The notes under the pieces: generated by a model
What the model was told of the DNA's origin: nothing
The model's input: only the letters and a program-made list of their open reading frames with translations
The model's database searches: none
Shown: in pieces, positions 1-10,964 of the stretch
Layout of the letters: each line of letters opens with the position of its first letter
How positions within the stretch are numbered: position 1 is the stretch's first letter
Origin: an uncultured Actinomycetes bacterium
GTDB lineage: Bacteria > Actinomycetota > Actinomycetes > Nanopelagicales > Nanopelagicaceae
Assembly: GCA_903838295.1 (NCBI GenBank)
Contig: CAILXX010000002.1
Coordinates: 62,001-126,000 of the forward strand
Length of the DNA stretch: 64,000 bases
Direction: 5' to 3'
Position numbers and translations under genes: made by a program

Positions 1-1151
1 AAGTCAGGGATGTCTATCTCGTCTTCTGTTACTAGCTCTTCAAAAGTAATTCTCCTACGTGCGGGAGCAACTACAGGAATTGCAACGGTGTCTTCCATCG
101 AGTCAAGATGCTGTGCAACCGAAATCGGATCGTTGGCAGCTATTGGATCTGCTTCGCCCGTCAAGGCGGCGCTATCAATAATTGGCATAGAAATCCGCTT
201 TGGCGCTCCGCCATCAAATCCGGCCGCTATTACAGTGATTCTCACTTCATCACCTAGGGCATCATCGATAACTGTTCCAAAAATAATATTAGCTTCGGGA
301 TGGGCGGATTTCGCCACAAGCTCTGCCGCTTCGCTAAGTTCAAATAACCCAAGGTCAGAGCCGCCGGCAATCGAAAGCAGTACGCCACGAGCACCATCAA
401 TGGAAGCTTCCAAAAGCGGACTAGCGATAGCAAGTTCTGCTGCTCGGGTTGCTCTCGCTTCACCACGTGCTGAACCAATACCCATCAACGCAGACCCGGC
501 ACCCGACATGACGCTCTTAACATCCGCGAAGTCCAAATTGATAAGCCCAGGAGTTGTTATTAAGTCTGTTATGCCTTGAACACCTGATAGTAGAACTTGA
601 TCAGCGCTTCGGAAAGCTTCAACCGCAGTAATAGAACGATCAGAGATTGCTAGAAGTCGATCATTTGGAATGACTATCAAAGTATCTACTTCAGCACGAA
701 GTAGATCAATTCCCTCTTCTGCTTGCAAAGTGCGATGCTTCGCTTCAAAAGAGAAGGGCTTTGTCACAACACCAACCGTTAAAGCGCCAAGATCTTTAGC
801 AATTTTGGCAATGATAGGAGCACCACCCGTGCCCGTACCGCCACCTTCGCCTGCGGTAACAAAAACCATATCTGCACCGCGCAATACTTCTTCGATCTCT
901 TCCATGTGATCAAGCGCTGCTTGACGACCAACCTCTGGAGATGCACCTGCACCTAACCCGCGAGTTGACTTGCGTCCAATATCTAATTTCACATCCGCAT
1001 CACTCATAATCAGCTGTTGCGCATCTGTATTAATAGCAATGAACTCAACACCTTTAAGTCCAGCTTCGATCATTCGATTGACAGCGTTAACTCCGCCACC
1101 ACCTATGCCAACAACTTTTATAACGGCCAAATAATTCTGCGGTGTTGCCAC
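1..1151 (-). CDS. ftsZ: Cell division protein FtsZ (3' end outside window)
   Basis: Tubulin-like GTPase that polymerises into the cytokinetic Z ring. The frame opens with GTG (1151-1149), preceded by a strong Shine-Dalgarno (AAGGAGAGG) about 7 nt upstream, and stays open to the window edge, giving 383 residues. The nucleotide-binding start [10 protein letters not shown] is at residues 15-24 and the tubulin signature GGGTGTG at 103-109. The globular GTPase core is complete and the C-terminal linker has begun; the FtsA/SepF-binding tail lies outside. It is the last dcw gene, separated from ftsQ by about 150 bp, so it may have its own promoter, as is common in actinobacteria. Confidence 0.97.
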   Translation of the reverse strand, partial: MATPQNYLAVIKVVGIGGGGVNAVNRMIEAGLKGVEFIAINTDAQQLIMSDADVKLDIGRKSTRGLGAGASPEVGRQAALDHMEEIEEVLRGADMVFVTAGEGGGTGTGGAPIIAKIAKDLGALTVGVVTKPFSFEAKHRTLQAEEGIDLLRAEVDTLIVIPNDRLLAISDRSITAVEAFRSADQVLLSGVQGITDLITTPGLINLDFADVKSVMSGAGSALMGIGSARGEARATRAAELAIASPLLEASIDGARGVLLSIAGGSDLGLFELSEAAELVAKSAHPEANIIFGTVIDDALGDEVRITVIAAGFDGGAPKRISMPIIDSAALTGEADPIAANDPISVAQHLDSMEDTVAIPVVAPARRRITFEELVTEDEIDIPD

Positions 1152-1300
1152 GGTTAACCTCTCCTTGGACTCTAAATCTCTACTTGAGACTTAAAGCGCG
1201 CTCTGAATCTGATGCGTAAAAGTAGGACTCTTAGATACATGTATCAACAACCGACACGAAATTTGAAAAATCAATATCTCAATGGCAGATAGAGGGATAT

Positions 1301-1996
1301 CTACTTGACGATCGGAGAGAGCGGATTAGTTACATCAATAACAGTTATATTCTTATTTTCCTTCAATGCCAATAAAGCTTGTATTACTTGGACTTTGAGA
1401 GGTTCTTCGGTTCTGGTACCCCAGGCAATCAACAATTTGGAATGGCCACTAATCGATGCTGCCATTGAAATATTGCCATGAGCATCGATCTCAAGGGAGC
1501 TCATGTGCGCCACCAGATCCGCTGGGGCCGCTGAAAGGAACTGCGCAATAGCGCTTCTCAATGTTCCCGTAGAGCCGGTAAAAGTAACTACAGGTAGCGC
1601 GGGCATTGGATGTGGCGTCACAAATGTGTAACCACTCCGGTCAAAATATTTAGTGGATCCATCAAGATCGACATATTGCGCTACCGGAACTCGCGAAGTC
1701 ACATCAATCCTTAAATCTCTAGCTAGCCATCGCCGATTTACTATGACGTTAGCTACCCAAGTCTGATGCAAAATTTCGCGCCGAATTCTTTCGCTGCTTA
1801 CTCTAGCCATCGGAAGGCCAACTCGCGCAAGTGAGGGTTCGACAATGCTTGTGATAATCACTTCATTACCACCGGCGCTTATTTCGATCGATCGAATCGA
1901 AAGTAATCGGGACCATCCAAGTAAAAATGCAAAAAGAGAGATCAAAACAATTGCCAACAGGATAGCTGGTGCATTTTTAACTTTAGGCCTATGCAT
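1301..1996 (-). CDS. ftsQ: Cell division protein FtsQ/DivIB
   Basis: Bitopic membrane protein of the divisome that bridges FtsL/FtsB and the septal synthase FtsW-FtsI. From the chosen ATG it has 231 residues: a short basic cytoplasmic tail (HRPKVK), one transmembrane segment at about 10-31, a POTRA region (LLSIRSIEI onward) and an extracytoplasmic beta domain. I chose the ATG at 1996 because it overlaps the end of murC by 8 bp (ATGCATAG). An in-frame start at 2020 would add eight residues and lengthen the overlap. Sequence is divergent, as usual for FtsQ, so the call rests on topology plus position between murC and ftsZ. Confidence 0.9.
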   Translation of the reverse strand: MHRPKVKNAPAILLAIVLISLFAFLLGWSRLLSIRSIEISAGGNEVIITSIVEPSLARVGLPMARVSSERIRREILHQTWVANVIVNRRWLARDLRIDVTSRVPVAQYVDLDGSTKYFDRSGYTFVTPHPMPALPVVTFTGSTGTLRSAIAQFLSAAPADLVAHMSSLEIDAHGNISMAASISGHSKLLIAWGTRTEEPLKVQVIQALLALKENKNITVIDVTNPLSPIVK

Positions 1997-3380
1997 ATTT
2001 TTCTTCAAGCGCTTGCACAATCACTGGAGCAAGCGAACTAACATCACCTGCGCCAAGTGTAAGGATTAGATCACCTGCGACGGCCAGCGCAACGACTTCA
2101 TCCACTACCTTCAACATCGAAGGTTCGATCGTAATATTTTCTACATCTGCTTGTCTTGTAATAAGAGCTGAAGTGACACCAGGAATAGGAGCTTCGGATG
2201 CTGGATATATCTCTAAGACAAAGGTCCGATCAGCGAGCTTGAGCGCATCGGCAAAGTCTGATGCAAAGGCCTGGGTTCGTGAAAAGCGATGTGGCTGAAA
2301 AATCACTATTACCCTCCCCGACGGCACATAATTATTGGCGGCGGCTAGGGTTGCTCGAATTTCTGTCGGATGATGACCATAATCATCAATGACTTCTACT
2401 CCGCCAGCACCCCCTTTGTGTTCGAATCTACGGCGCGAACCCGAATATTTCCGTAAACCGAGAATGAGATCATCAATTTTTGCATCCAACAAAACCCCTG
2501 TAGCAAGTGCCGCAACCGCATTCAAAATGTTATGTCCGCCAGGAATCGACATGGATAGTTCGGGGAGAACCTTGCCCGTATGAGTTATGCGGGCGAGAGA
2601 GGATTTAGGTTCGAGTAACACCCTCGAAATAACGTAATCTGCCTCATTCAATCCGTAGGTCACTATCTGAATATCAGTTCGGGTTATTCGTCGCAGAAGT
2701 TCTCTTACTCCAGGGTCATCACCGCATGCGACTAGAAATCCACCAGTTTGAATCGTAGAAACGAAATCCTCAAAAGATTCGAAGACCGATTCAATTGTGG
2801 GGAAATGATCGACGTGATCTAATTCAATATTGGTAATAATTGCCCCATACGGCTTGTAGGCAGTGAATGACCCATCGGATTCATCAGCTTCTGCAATAAA
2901 AACATCGCCACTTCCAAGATGAGCATTGAGTCCGGAACTATTTATCAACCCACCAATCGAGAAAGATGGATCCAATCCAGCCTCCTGTAGTGCAACCGTC
3001 AACATAGATGTAGTTGTTGTCTTGCCATGCGTCCCTGCGACCGCAACAGATTTCTTACCCTTCATTAATTCGGAAAGTGCCCTGGCTCTACTCCAAATTG
3101 GAATTGATCTTTCCAAAGCAGCCAGAATCTCTGGATTTGTACCGGCAATTGCGCCAGAAGAGATGACCAAGTCCGCCCCAAGAACATTTTCGGTGCTATG
3201 CCCTATAAATACCTTAGCGCCTAGCGCATCTAGGGAATCTATAACCGTAGAACGCTTGACATCGCTTCCACTTACCGCCAAACCTTGAGCAAGCATTATG
3301 CGAGCAATTCCGCTCATACCTGAACCGCCAATTCCCACAAAGTGAATTCGCTTGTTCCGTAAATCTCCTAAGGCATCCAT
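1989..3380 (-). CDS. murC: UDP-N-acetylmuramate--L-alanine ligase MurC
   Basis: Cytoplasmic ATP-dependent ligase adding L-Ala to UDP-MurNAc, the first amino acid of the peptidoglycan stem. The 463 residues match the usual family length. A Rossmann-type N-terminus with GIGGSGMSGIA at 16-26 is typical of MurC, the Mur-ligase P-loop GTHGKTTTT is at 116-124, and the C-terminal domain has the DDYGHHPTEI motif. It follows murG with a 3-bp gap and overlaps ftsQ, consistent with one dcw transcript. Confidence 0.97.
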   Translation of the reverse strand: MDALGDLRNKRIHFVGIGGSGMSGIARIMLAQGLAVSGSDVKRSTVIDSLDALGAKVFIGHSTENVLGADLVISSGAIAGTNPEILAALERSIPIWSRARALSELMKGKKSVAVAGTHGKTTTTSMLTVALQEAGLDPSFSIGGLINSSGLNAHLGSGDVFIAEADESDGSFTAYKPYGAIITNIELDHVDHFPTIESVFESFEDFVSTIQTGGFLVACGDDPGVRELLRRITRTDIQIVTYGLNEADYVISRVLLEPKSSLARITHTGKVLPELSMSIPGGHNILNAVAALATGVLLDAKIDDLILGLRKYSGSRRRFEHKGGAGGVEVIDDYGHHPTEIRATLAAANNYVPSGRVIVIFQPHRFSRTQAFASDFADALKLADRTFVLEIYPASEAPIPGVTSALITRQADVENITIEPSMLKVVDEVVALAVAGDLILTLGAGDVSSLAPVIVQALEEKYA

Positions 3381-3383
3381 CTG

Positions 3384-4469
3384 CTAATTCTGCCCTGCAC
3401 GCCGAAGAAACTTCGCTATAACTAATCCAATGCGATATGTGGCGTCCATAGGAAACTCGACAGATTCACCAGATTCTTGCCGCGATATCGCCCGCTTCAT
3501 TAATGAGTCAAGACGCGAAACTAAATTCTCCGCAGTAAAGGCGGAATTTTCAATGATTTCACCACCACCTTGGCTCGAAACCGATTGAGCATTAAATAAC
3601 TGCTCACCATTGCCTATCGCCAAAGGTACATAGAGGCTATAGATCCCCAACACCCCCGTCTCGATCGTAGTTACTGCGCCACTTCGAGAGATAACAAAAT
3701 CTGCTGCTGCATATGCAGAAGCCATGTCATCGATATAGGAGAAGGGTGCATACCCTTTTTGTGCGTCCGGAAGATCATTGGTCTGGCCCACTGCATGAAT
3801 CACTTGAATTCCCTGCGGCAAAATTGATCTCAAGGCCTCCGAGATAACGCTGTTGAATTTAACGGAACCCATTGAGCCACCAAAAACCAAAATCGTTCGC
3901 TTATCTGGATCTAAACCGAATTCTTTTCTGGCAATAGTGCGCGACTCTTTGCGTTGTTGAATAGATTGCTTAGCCAAGCTGACGATAGAGGGTCGAAGCG
4001 GAATCCCTACAACGTCATACGATCCATTCACAAATGTGGTTAGTAGTGTGCCACCGAAAAAACCAGCTAATTTATTTGCCATGCCCATTTTTGCATTAGC
4101 TTCATGTCCGACCATCGGGACCTTACTTATTTTTGCAGCCAGATAAGCAGATGCAGAGACATAGCCACCGAACCCAACAACCAGATCCGATCCCTTTACA
4201 ATTCGAGCTGCCTGCATCAATGACTGCGCAAATCTAAATTTCCATGTAAATAGTTCCTTATTAAAATGGCGAGGGAAGGCCGCCTTCTTGATCAATGCCA
4301 ATTCAAAACCTGCTTGAGGTACCAACCTATTTTCAATTCCTTCTTTTGTGCCAATAAATGTCACTTGTACTTCCGGATAATGCTCCCGCAACCAATCACC
4401 GATAACGAGGGCTGGCTCAATATGACCAGCAGTCCCAGCACCTGCTATGACGACTCGCTGTGTTCTCAT
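3384..4469 (-). CDS. murG: Undecaprenyl-PP-MurNAc-pentapeptide GlcNAc transferase MurG
   Basis: Membrane-associated GT-B glycosyltransferase (GT28) that converts lipid I to lipid II using UDP-GlcNAc. The 361 residues carry the N-terminal glycine loop GAGTAGHIEP at 10-19, the GFGGYVS segment, the second glycine loop GGSMGS and the donor-binding SRSGAVTT motif. Its ATG overlaps the ftsW stop by 4 bp, and murC follows directly. The N-terminal motif has IE where many MurGs have a different pair after the His; otherwise the enzyme looks standard. Confidence 0.96.
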   Translation of the reverse strand: MRTQRVVIAGAGTAGHIEPALVIGDWLREHYPEVQVTFIGTKEGIENRLVPQAGFELALIKKAAFPRHFNKELFTWKFRFAQSLMQAARIVKGSDLVVGFGGYVSASAYLAAKISKVPMVGHEANAKMGMANKLAGFFGGTLLTTFVNGSYDVVGIPLRPSIVSLAKQSIQQRKESRTIARKEFGLDPDKRTILVFGGSMGSVKFNSVISEALRSILPQGIQVIHAVGQTNDLPDAQKGYAPFSYIDDMASAYAAADFVISRSGAVTTIETGVLGIYSLYVPLAIGNGEQLFNAQSVSSQGGGEIIENSAFTAENLVSRLDSLMKRAISRQESGESVEFPMDATYRIGLVIAKFLRRAGQN

Positions 4470-5665
4470 TTTTCTTGCGAGGATTTCTTACGACTACGAA
4501 GCGATGCACGCACTTGAGGGTCACCTCGCGCAACATTTAGCACAAAGCCAACTCCCAAGAAATTAGCAATTAAGGAAGATCCGCCATAGCTAATAAATGG
4601 CAACGTTACTCCGACCACGGGGAGGACTCCGATATCCGAACCGACATTCACAATAACTTGCATCAATATCCAAGTTGCGACACCAGCACATGCATAGCGT
4701 GAAAGTAAATCCTTGGTCTGCATCGATGTGCGATAAATACCATAGATCAGAGCTGCGTAAAGCAACAATACGATGAGAGTGCCAAGTAACCCGAGCTCTT
4801 CTCCAATAACCGAGAAGATGAAATCTGTATGTGCTTCAGAGAGATTGCCCCACTTTTGCCGACTTGCTCCAAGACCCACTCCAAATAATCCGCCACTTGC
4901 AAGTCCCATGACCGAATGCGCGGGTTGCCATCCAGCTAGCTTATAAACACCAGGAGCAAATGGATTTATGACTGCAGCAAATCGATGAAGTCGATACGGA
5001 GCAATTGCGACCAATAGACCTATGCCTGCGACGCCAAAGATTCCAAGTCCCATGAAATGGCGAAGGGGCAGACCACTAACAAAAAGCATGGCTGCTACTA
5101 CACCCAAAATAATAATCGTGGTTCCCAAGTCTCCGCCCTTAAGAATCAAACCGACTACCAAAAGGGTTCCTGGGAGCAAGAAAGCTATGTGGCGGGTGGC
5201 GGAGCGTTGGACAACGTTCTCGTCGTATTTTCTTAACTGACCAGCACACCATAAAATCAGCCCTAATTTTGCAAATTCACTTGGCTGCATCGTAAATCCG
5301 GCAAAATGAATCCAGTTGGTATTTCCGTTCACGGTTAATTTGATACCCGGAACCAAAGGCAGGCATAGGGCAAAGAAGCTCATCGCTAGCGAATAACGAG
5401 TGATCCAATCCCAGACTTGGGGCTTCCAATTGGCGGCTAAAAAAACTGCGAAAAGCGAAATCCCGAAGAACATCAATTGCTTAAGAAAAATTGAATACGT
5501 GGAGCCAGATTGCTGCAAGGAATACACGCTAGAGGCTGAAAGCACCATGACAATTCCCAGAGCTGACAGAAAAGTTAAGGCGCCAATAATCAAGTAGTAA
5601 GGGGAATCAACGCGGTGCAAGTAATTGGAGTATTGCTGACGTCTGCTCGTTGGACGTGTGGTCAC
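4466..5665 (-). CDS. ftsW: Lipid II polymerase / divisome SEDS protein FtsW
   Basis: SEDS-family glycosyltransferase that polymerises lipid II at the septum together with its cognate transpeptidase FtsI. The 399 residues form about ten transmembrane helices. Family hallmarks are visible: GNTNWIHFAGFTMQPSEFAK, the EAHTDFIFSVIGEELG loop with its conserved acidic residues, and GVTLPFISYGGSS near the C-terminus. The location between murD and murG, with 4-bp overlaps on both sides, marks it as FtsW rather than RodA. Confidence 0.96.
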   Translation of the reverse strand: MTTRPTSRRQQYSNYLHRVDSPYYLIIGALTFLSALGIVMVLSASSVYSLQQSGSTYSIFLKQLMFFGISLFAVFLAANWKPQVWDWITRYSLAMSFFALCLPLVPGIKLTVNGNTNWIHFAGFTMQPSEFAKLGLILWCAGQLRKYDENVVQRSATRHIAFLLPGTLLVVGLILKGGDLGTTIIILGVVAAMLFVSGLPLRHFMGLGIFGVAGIGLLVAIAPYRLHRFAAVINPFAPGVYKLAGWQPAHSVMGLASGGLFGVGLGASRQKWGNLSEAHTDFIFSVIGEELGLLGTLIVLLLYAALIYGIYRTSMQTKDLLSRYACAGVATWILMQVIVNVGSDIGVLPVVGVTLPFISYGGSSLIANFLGVGFVLNVARGDPQVRASLRSRKKSSQEK

Positions 5666-7014
5666 TTTCCCACCACCTCCCTCACCATATTTGCGAAAGT
5701 CTCTCCGCGATCTGCATAGTCACGAAACTGATCCATAGAAGCACAAGCTGGTGCCAGTAATACAGTATCCCCGCTAGATGATAACTCTTGGGCCTTCAAC
5801 ACCACATCTCGCATCAAGTTTTGGGAATTCCCATCGAAAGGCATAATGATATACGGGATGTGAGGTGCGTATTTAGATAACGCTGTGGCAATGACTGAAG
5901 CATCCTGACCGATCAGGATTGCGGATTTAATTCGACCCGCACATCGCTTCACTAAGTTATCCATTGCGGCACCTTTGGCTAGCCCGCCAGCTATCCAGAT
6001 AGCTGATAACTGAGACATCAATGCAGCGCTTGCTGCATGCGGGTTAGTGGCCTTGGAATCGTTAATCCAGGTAACACCATCCTGCTCGAGAACGCTCTCT
6101 AATCGATGATGGTCCAATGTAAAATTTTTAAGTCCATGTCGGACATCATCGTGGGTAAGCCCCACCGCAAGGGCTAACCCCGCAGCGGCCATGGCATTAG
6201 AAACATTGTGAGGAACCGTCGGCTTAATATCCGAGAGTTCCGCAAAATCCACAGCTTGTGATGGATCTCCAGTGAAAGCTCTATCAATCAACAGATTATC
6301 GACTAATCCGATTTCACCTGCTTGGGGTGTGTCAAGAGAATAAAAAGCTTTTGAACCACGCCATGAACTACTTCTCACCATCGTTTCAGGATCTTGAGCA
6401 TTAATGATGGCTTGGTCAGAGAAATCAAGTATTCGCAGCTTTGCGAAGGCATATCTATCGAAGGAGCCATGCCAATCAATGTGGTCGGGCGCAATATTTA
6501 ATATTGCACATGCAACGAATCGAGGAAGGTTGCTCCACTCTAATTGAAATGAAGAGAGTTCGATCGCCAAAATGTCATAATGATTGCCAGAGCCCAAAAC
6601 CGAAATCACCGGCTCGCCCACGTTGCCACAAGCAACACCAGAAACCGAACTTGCCTCCAAAATTGATTGCACCATTTGGATAGTCGTTGTCTTGCCGTTC
6701 GTGCCTGTGAGTCCAATCCACTTTTGATCTGGTGCGATCTCTTCTTTCACACGCCAGGAAAAATCAATCTCGCCGATTAATTCTTTAGAAGATTTCTGTA
6801 GAGCAAGAACAATCGGATGGTCCAATTTCCAACCTGGAGAAATTATTGCAAGATCATAATTAGCGCTAACTTCGCGTAACGCACCTGGCGCTTTATCATC
6901 ATATACATCCGCTTTGATATTTCTATTATCCAGAAATTGAAGAATAGCCTTGCCTGTGACTCCTGCCCCAACCACCGCAATCTTCTGCGAATCAAGTGAT
7001 TGCAAATATGACAT
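5662..7014 (-). CDS. murD: UDP-N-acetylmuramoyl-L-alanine--D-glutamate ligase MurD
   Basis: Adds D-Glu to UDP-MurNAc-L-Ala in the cytoplasm. The 450 residues show an N-terminal dinucleotide-type fold (AVVGAGVTGKA at 13-23), the P-loop GTNGKTTT at 104-111, the central NIAPDHIDWHG motif typical of MurD, and NDSKATNPHAA in the C-terminal domain. It begins one base past the mraY stop and overlaps ftsW by 4 bp. Confidence 0.96.
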   Translation of the reverse strand: MSYLQSLDSQKIAVVGAGVTGKAILQFLDNRNIKADVYDDKAPGALREVSANYDLAIISPGWKLDHPIVLALQKSSKELIGEIDFSWRVKEEIAPDQKWIGLTGTNGKTTTIQMVQSILEASSVSGVACGNVGEPVISVLGSGNHYDILAIELSSFQLEWSNLPRFVACAILNIAPDHIDWHGSFDRYAFAKLRILDFSDQAIINAQDPETMVRSSSWRGSKAFYSLDTPQAGEIGLVDNLLIDRAFTGDPSQAVDFAELSDIKPTVPHNVSNAMAAAGLALAVGLTHDDVRHGLKNFTLDHHRLESVLEQDGVTWINDSKATNPHAASAALMSQLSAIWIAGGLAKGAAMDNLVKRCAGRIKSAILIGQDASVIATALSKYAPHIPYIIMPFDGNSQNLMRDVVLKAQELSSSGDTVLLAPACASMDQFRDYADRGETFANMVREVVGK

Positions 7015-7015
7015 T

Positions 7016-8086
7016 TTAAGAAGTCACCCATTGGGCATAAAACAATCCCAAACCTGCCGCTACGCTAAATCCTGCGATAATCCAGAAGCGAACAACAATC
7101 GTAACTTCCGACCATCCCTTTAATTCAAAATGATGATGAAGCGGTGCCATTCTAAAAACCCGTTTGCCACCCGATATTTTAAAATATGTCGTCTGAATTA
7201 TCACTGACATCGTGATTATTACGAAAAGACCACCTAGCGCAATCAACAACATCTCAATTCGCAACATAATGGCAAGCCCTGCCAACGCTCCACCTAGTGC
7301 TAATGAGCCAACATCACCCATAAAAATTTGTGCTGGCGAAGTGTTCCACCATAAGAATCCAGCGCACGAGCCAGCAAACGCTGCTGCAAGTACTGCCAGA
7401 TCCAATGGATCACGAACTTGATAACACTTTGTCAGCGGAAAGGTTCCCTCAGAAAGCCCGCAACTTTGTCGGAACTCCCAAACCCCAATCAAAACGAAGG
7501 CAAGCAAAGTCATGATCGAAGTACCACTCGCTAAGCCATCCAGACCATCTGTGAGATTGACGCCATTACTTGTGCCTAAGACCAGAATGAGAACCCAAAT
7601 TATTACAAAAACTGTGCCCAGCGCCAGCGATGTATCGCGTACCGTTGATAAATGGAATGAGATTGGCGTCAGCTTGAAGGAATCTTTAAAGTGCAATCCG
7701 GCAAAGGCAAATCCAGCAGCAATTGCGGCTTGCGCCAATAATTTCTCCCTGGCTCGCAAACCTAAAGAGCGTTGCTTAACAATTTTTAACCAATCGTCAA
7801 GGAATCCGACTCCGCCGAGTCCAAGGACTAGCCCAATTATCAATAGCGCAGAAATGCTTACTCGCACTCCGTCAATAAGGTGCGAAGCGAAATACCCAGT
7901 AATCGCTGCGAAAATTAGAACAACTCCACCCATAGTCGGGGTGCCGCGTTTCACGTGGTGTGTGGTTGGTCCATCTTCACGAATATTTTGGCCATATTGT
8001 CGCCGGGCTAGGAATCGGATAAAAGCAGGCGTGAGAAACAAACTTAATATCGTCGCCACTGAACCTGCTACGAGAATCTCTTTCAC
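7016..8086 (-). CDS. mraY: Phospho-N-acetylmuramoyl-pentapeptide transferase MraY
   Basis: Integral membrane enzyme transferring phospho-MurNAc-pentapeptide to undecaprenyl phosphate to make lipid I. Key motifs are present: GTPTMGG near the N-terminus, [24 protein letters not shown] and the HHHFE motif ([11 protein letters not shown]). About ten transmembrane helices are expected. I chose the GTG at 8086 because it overlaps the murF stop as GTGA, the same 4-bp coupling used by neighbouring genes. An upstream ATG at 8104 would add MAGGPR and lengthen the overlap to 22 bp. Length 356 residues. Confidence 0.96.
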   Translation of the reverse strand: MKEILVAGSVATILSLFLTPAFIRFLARRQYGQNIREDGPTTHHVKRGTPTMGGVVLIFAAITGYFASHLIDGVRVSISALLIIGLVLGLGGVGFLDDWLKIVKQRSLGLRAREKLLAQAAIAAGFAFAGLHFKDSFKLTPISFHLSTVRDTSLALGTVFVIIWVLILVLGTSNGVNLTDGLDGLASGTSIMTLLAFVLIGVWEFRQSCGLSEGTFPLTKCYQVRDPLDLAVLAAAFAGSCAGFLWWNTSPAQIFMGDVGSLALGGALAGLAIMLRIEMLLIALGGLFVIITMSVIIQTTYFKISGGKRVFRMAPLHHHFELKGWSEVTIVVRFWIIAGFSVAAGLGLFYAQWVTS

Positions 8087-9474
8087 TCTTGGACCACCTG
8101 CCATTGTGCAATAATTTTTTCCGAAAGTTCATCTAGATGCTCTGCGCGTGATGCCTTCACGAGCACTACGTCACCAGGTTGCACATGAGGCAACATCCCC
8201 AATGCCTCCTCTTGAGTCAGAAAATAGTGAGTCAACATTTCATCCCCCGCCTGGATATCAAGTGCAAGACCATTGAGATAGAGGTCGCTCCCAATTGAGA
8301 CCAAGTGATCAACTCCTAGTTCAGAGGCGAGTCTGCCAATTTTTAGATGTTCTTCTTGTTCTGACTCGCCGAGTTCGTGCATTTTCCCGATGAATGCCCA
8401 TGATGAACCACCACGTTCTTGAGTTAAAAGTGCCAAAGTCCTTAAAGCTGCCTGCATACTCTCCGGATTTGCATTGTAGGAATCGTTGATGAGTAGTAGT
8501 TCATCAATATCATGCAATTCCATGCGCCACTTGCTTGCTATTTCTGCTGTAGAAAGTGCAGCTGCCACTGAATCCATGGACAGACCAACCTCTAGCGCGA
8601 CGGCTGCAGCTGCCAAAGCATTTGCCACCTGATGTAGTCCAAGGAGTCGAAGTGCAACTGGAGCCCTACCAGAAGATGAAACCAAGTCAAAGTGTGCCCG
8701 GCCTTCTCTAAATTCAAGATCTGCGGCTCGAACATCACATTCATTTTTCTCACCAAATAGAATTCGCTTACATCTCTTTCCATCTGCCATATGTGGTGTA
8801 AATGAATCATAATCTCCCAGGATTGCGGTACCAATTGGTGTCAATGCATCAATCAGTTCGCCCTTTGCCTTCGCAATCTCCTCGCGGCTTCCAAACTCCC
8901 CTACGTGAGCACTACCCACGACCAAGACCACCCCTATTTGGGGACGCGCGATTTCACAGAGAGAAGCGATATCCCCCCTATGCCTTGCGCCCATTTCAAC
9001 AACGCAAAACTTAGTTTTCTCCGTACATTTAAGTATTGTGAGTGGCACGCCAAGCTCGTTATTAAATGAACCTTCCGGTACGACAGTTTCTCCACTTACT
9101 GCAAGTAGATGACTTAATAAATCTTTAGTGGTTGTCTTGCCATGAGAGCCAGTTATTCCGATAAAGGTGCAGTGCTGCATACGATTTCTAACTTCGGTAG
9201 CAAGCAGTCCAAGCGCAACCATCGCATCAGCAACAACTATAGATGGGTAAGTAGTTTCGGAAGTTGTGAGTGCAAAACTAGCTCCTTGATTTATTGCTTG
9301 TTGAACATATTGATTTCCATCAACTCTCTCACCTGGTAGTGCAATAAAAAAGGTACCCGTCTCTGCTTTGCGGGAATCCAGCACAGCATGTTCGGTAATA
9401 ATTTTCGCTGGATCGATCCCTATTATTCGGCCACTCACGATTGTGGCGATTTCTGAAATTGTAAGTGGAATCAT
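8083..9474 (-). CDS. murF: UDP-N-acetylmuramoyl-tripeptide--D-alanyl-D-alanine ligase MurF
   Basis: Adds D-Ala-D-Ala to the UDP-MurNAc tripeptide, completing the pentapeptide precursor. The 463 residues carry the P-loop GSHGKTTTK at 109-117, the [10 protein letters not shown] motif characteristic of MurF, and [11 protein letters not shown] in the C-terminal domain. It overlaps murE by 4 bp upstream and mraY by 4 bp downstream. No ddl gene is found in the window, so the D-Ala-D-Ala ligase must be encoded elsewhere. Confidence 0.96.
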   Translation of the reverse strand: MIPLTISEIATIVSGRIIGIDPAKIITEHAVLDSRKAETGTFFIALPGERVDGNQYVQQAINQGASFALTTSETTYPSIVVADAMVALGLLATEVRNRMQHCTFIGITGSHGKTTTKDLLSHLLAVSGETVVPEGSFNNELGVPLTILKCTEKTKFCVVEMGARHRGDIASLCEIARPQIGVVLVVGSAHVGEFGSREEIAKAKGELIDALTPIGTAILGDYDSFTPHMADGKRCKRILFGEKNECDVRAADLEFREGRAHFDLVSSSGRAPVALRLLGLHQVANALAAAAVALEVGLSMDSVAAALSTAEIASKWRMELHDIDELLLINDSYNANPESMQAALRTLALLTQERGGSSWAFIGKMHELGESEQEEHLKIGRLASELGVDHLVSIGSDLYLNGLALDIQAGDEMLTHYFLTQEEALGMLPHVQPGDVVLVKASRAEHLDELSEKIIAQWQVVQE

Positions 9475-10964
9475 GAGAGTCCCTCAATGGCCCGCGCTAA
9501 TTCAATGCGATCATCAAAGGGTTGTTTAATACCATTTATTTCTTGCCCACGTTCGTGACCCTTGCCAAGAACGATAATGCAGTCGCCATCGTCGGCTTCC
9601 GCCACAGCTATAGCAATGGCTCCACGACGTTCTACTTCCACTATTTCATTTTTGCCAGTACCAGAGCCCACCATCTCATTAAGAATTACTAATGGGTCTT
9701 CACTGCGTGGGTTATCTGAAGTAAAGATTGCGAAATCGGCACCTTCGCGCAGAGCCTGGCCCATCAAAGGCCTCTTGGCTTTATCCCTGTCCCCGCCACA
9801 TCCCAAGACTGCAATTAAGCGCCCATGGGTCATCTGACGAGCCGTTGCCAAGGCGCGTGTCACAGCATCCGGAGTATGTGCAAAATCCACTAACGCAATG
9901 AATTTTTGACCAATCGAAACGGGTTCGAGTCGGCCCTGCGGGGCTGACAATGAATGCATGTTGGCCGAAATCACAAGGGGGTCTACGCCGGTGTTAACGG
10001 CTAACGCGATTGCAAGCAGTCCGTTATCTAAGTTATGCAACCCCAATAACGGGAACCGACCCTCGATCAGGATTCCGCCAGTACCGCGAATTACCACTTG
10101 ATATCCAGCACCATTATCTAATTGATAGTAAGTGTCATAATGCCATTGTGCACTCTTATCATCGCGTGAGAGTGATTGGGTATCCACTTGCGCCTCATCA
10201 AAGAGACGACGTCCGTGGACACTGTCGATATTCACAACCGCTTTCTCGGTAAATTCTGGCAAGAATAACTTCGATTTAGCCAAGAAGTAGTTTTCCATGG
10301 TTCCGTGAAAATCTAGATGATCCTGTGTCAGCTGTGTAAATCCGGCCACAGAGAACTTTGAACCATTCATCCGATGCTGCACTAATGCGTGGCTGCTAAC
10401 TTCCATTACTAAGTTGCGCACATGGCGTTCCCTCATTGTCGCCGCCACAGACTGCAAATCAGCGGCTTCCGGAGTCGTGAACGTGCTTTCAAATTCCTCA
10501 CCATCGATTGCAATTCCAATCGTGCCGATAAATCCGGTAGTTCGGTTGTTCATTCGCCATAGTTGTTCCAGTAAGGCCGACGTTGTGGTCTTGCCGTTTG
10601 TCCCAGTGATACCCACTGCATCTAACGAGAGAAATGGACCCTGATAGAACCACGAGGCAACATCCCCTGCGATCAAACGTGGATCATCAACCATTATGCA
10701 AGGAATGCGATCGCCAACAATCAACAGGCCCTGCTTGTCGGTCAGAACAGCTACAGCTCCCTTGGCGATAACGTCATCTACATATTTGGAACCGTGCATT
10801 GTGCCGCCAGGTAAAGCTAGGAACAAATCTCCAGATTCGACCTTACGTGAATCGTGTGTGAGTCCAGTAAAAGAAATATCCGGTGTGAATTCTTCAACAC
10901 CAAGAAATTTTGTTAAATCTTTAAGGGTTTTTTGAAAATTCCCAATAGGGCGCAACTGGCTCAT
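9471..10964 (-). CDS. murE: UDP-MurNAc-tripeptide synthetase MurE, meso-DAP type
   Basis: Adds the third residue of the stem peptide. The 497 residues show the P-loop GTNGKTTTS, the TQLTQDHLDFHGTMENY motif and, in the C-terminal domain, DNPRSEDP. In MurE the DNPR form is associated with meso-diaminopimelate, whereas L-lysine enzymes use a different sequence, so this organism should build mDAP peptidoglycan. That argues against Microbacteriaceae, many of which use other diamino acids. Overlaps of 4 bp link it to ftsI and murF. Confidence 0.96.
   Translation of the reverse strand: MSQLRPIGNFQKTLKDLTKFLGVEEFTPDISFTGLTHDSRKVESGDLFLALPGGTMHGSKYVDDVIAKGAVAVLTDKQGLLIVGDRIPCIMVDDPRLIAGDVASWFYQGPFLSLDAVGITGTNGKTTTSALLEQLWRMNNRTTGFIGTIGIAIDGEEFESTFTTPEAADLQSVAATMRERHVRNLVMEVSSHALVQHRMNGSKFSVAGFTQLTQDHLDFHGTMENYFLAKSKLFLPEFTEKAVVNIDSVHGRRLFDEAQVDTQSLSRDDKSAQWHYDTYYQLDNGAGYQVVIRGTGGILIEGRFPLLGLHNLDNGLLAIALAVNTGVDPLVISANMHSLSAPQGRLEPVSIGQKFIALVDFAHTPDAVTRALATARQMTHGRLIAVLGCGGDRDKAKRPLMGQALREGADFAIFTSDNPRSEDPLVILNEMVGSGTGKNEIVEVERRGAIAIAVAEADDGDCIIVLGKGHERGQEINGIKQPFDDRIELARAIEGLS

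Noticed and set aside
10-579. Long Ser/Ala-rich open frame on the plus strand
   Set aside because: It lies wholly antisense to ftsZ, whose reading frame is complete and conserved; the composition is that expected of a reverse-complement shadow.
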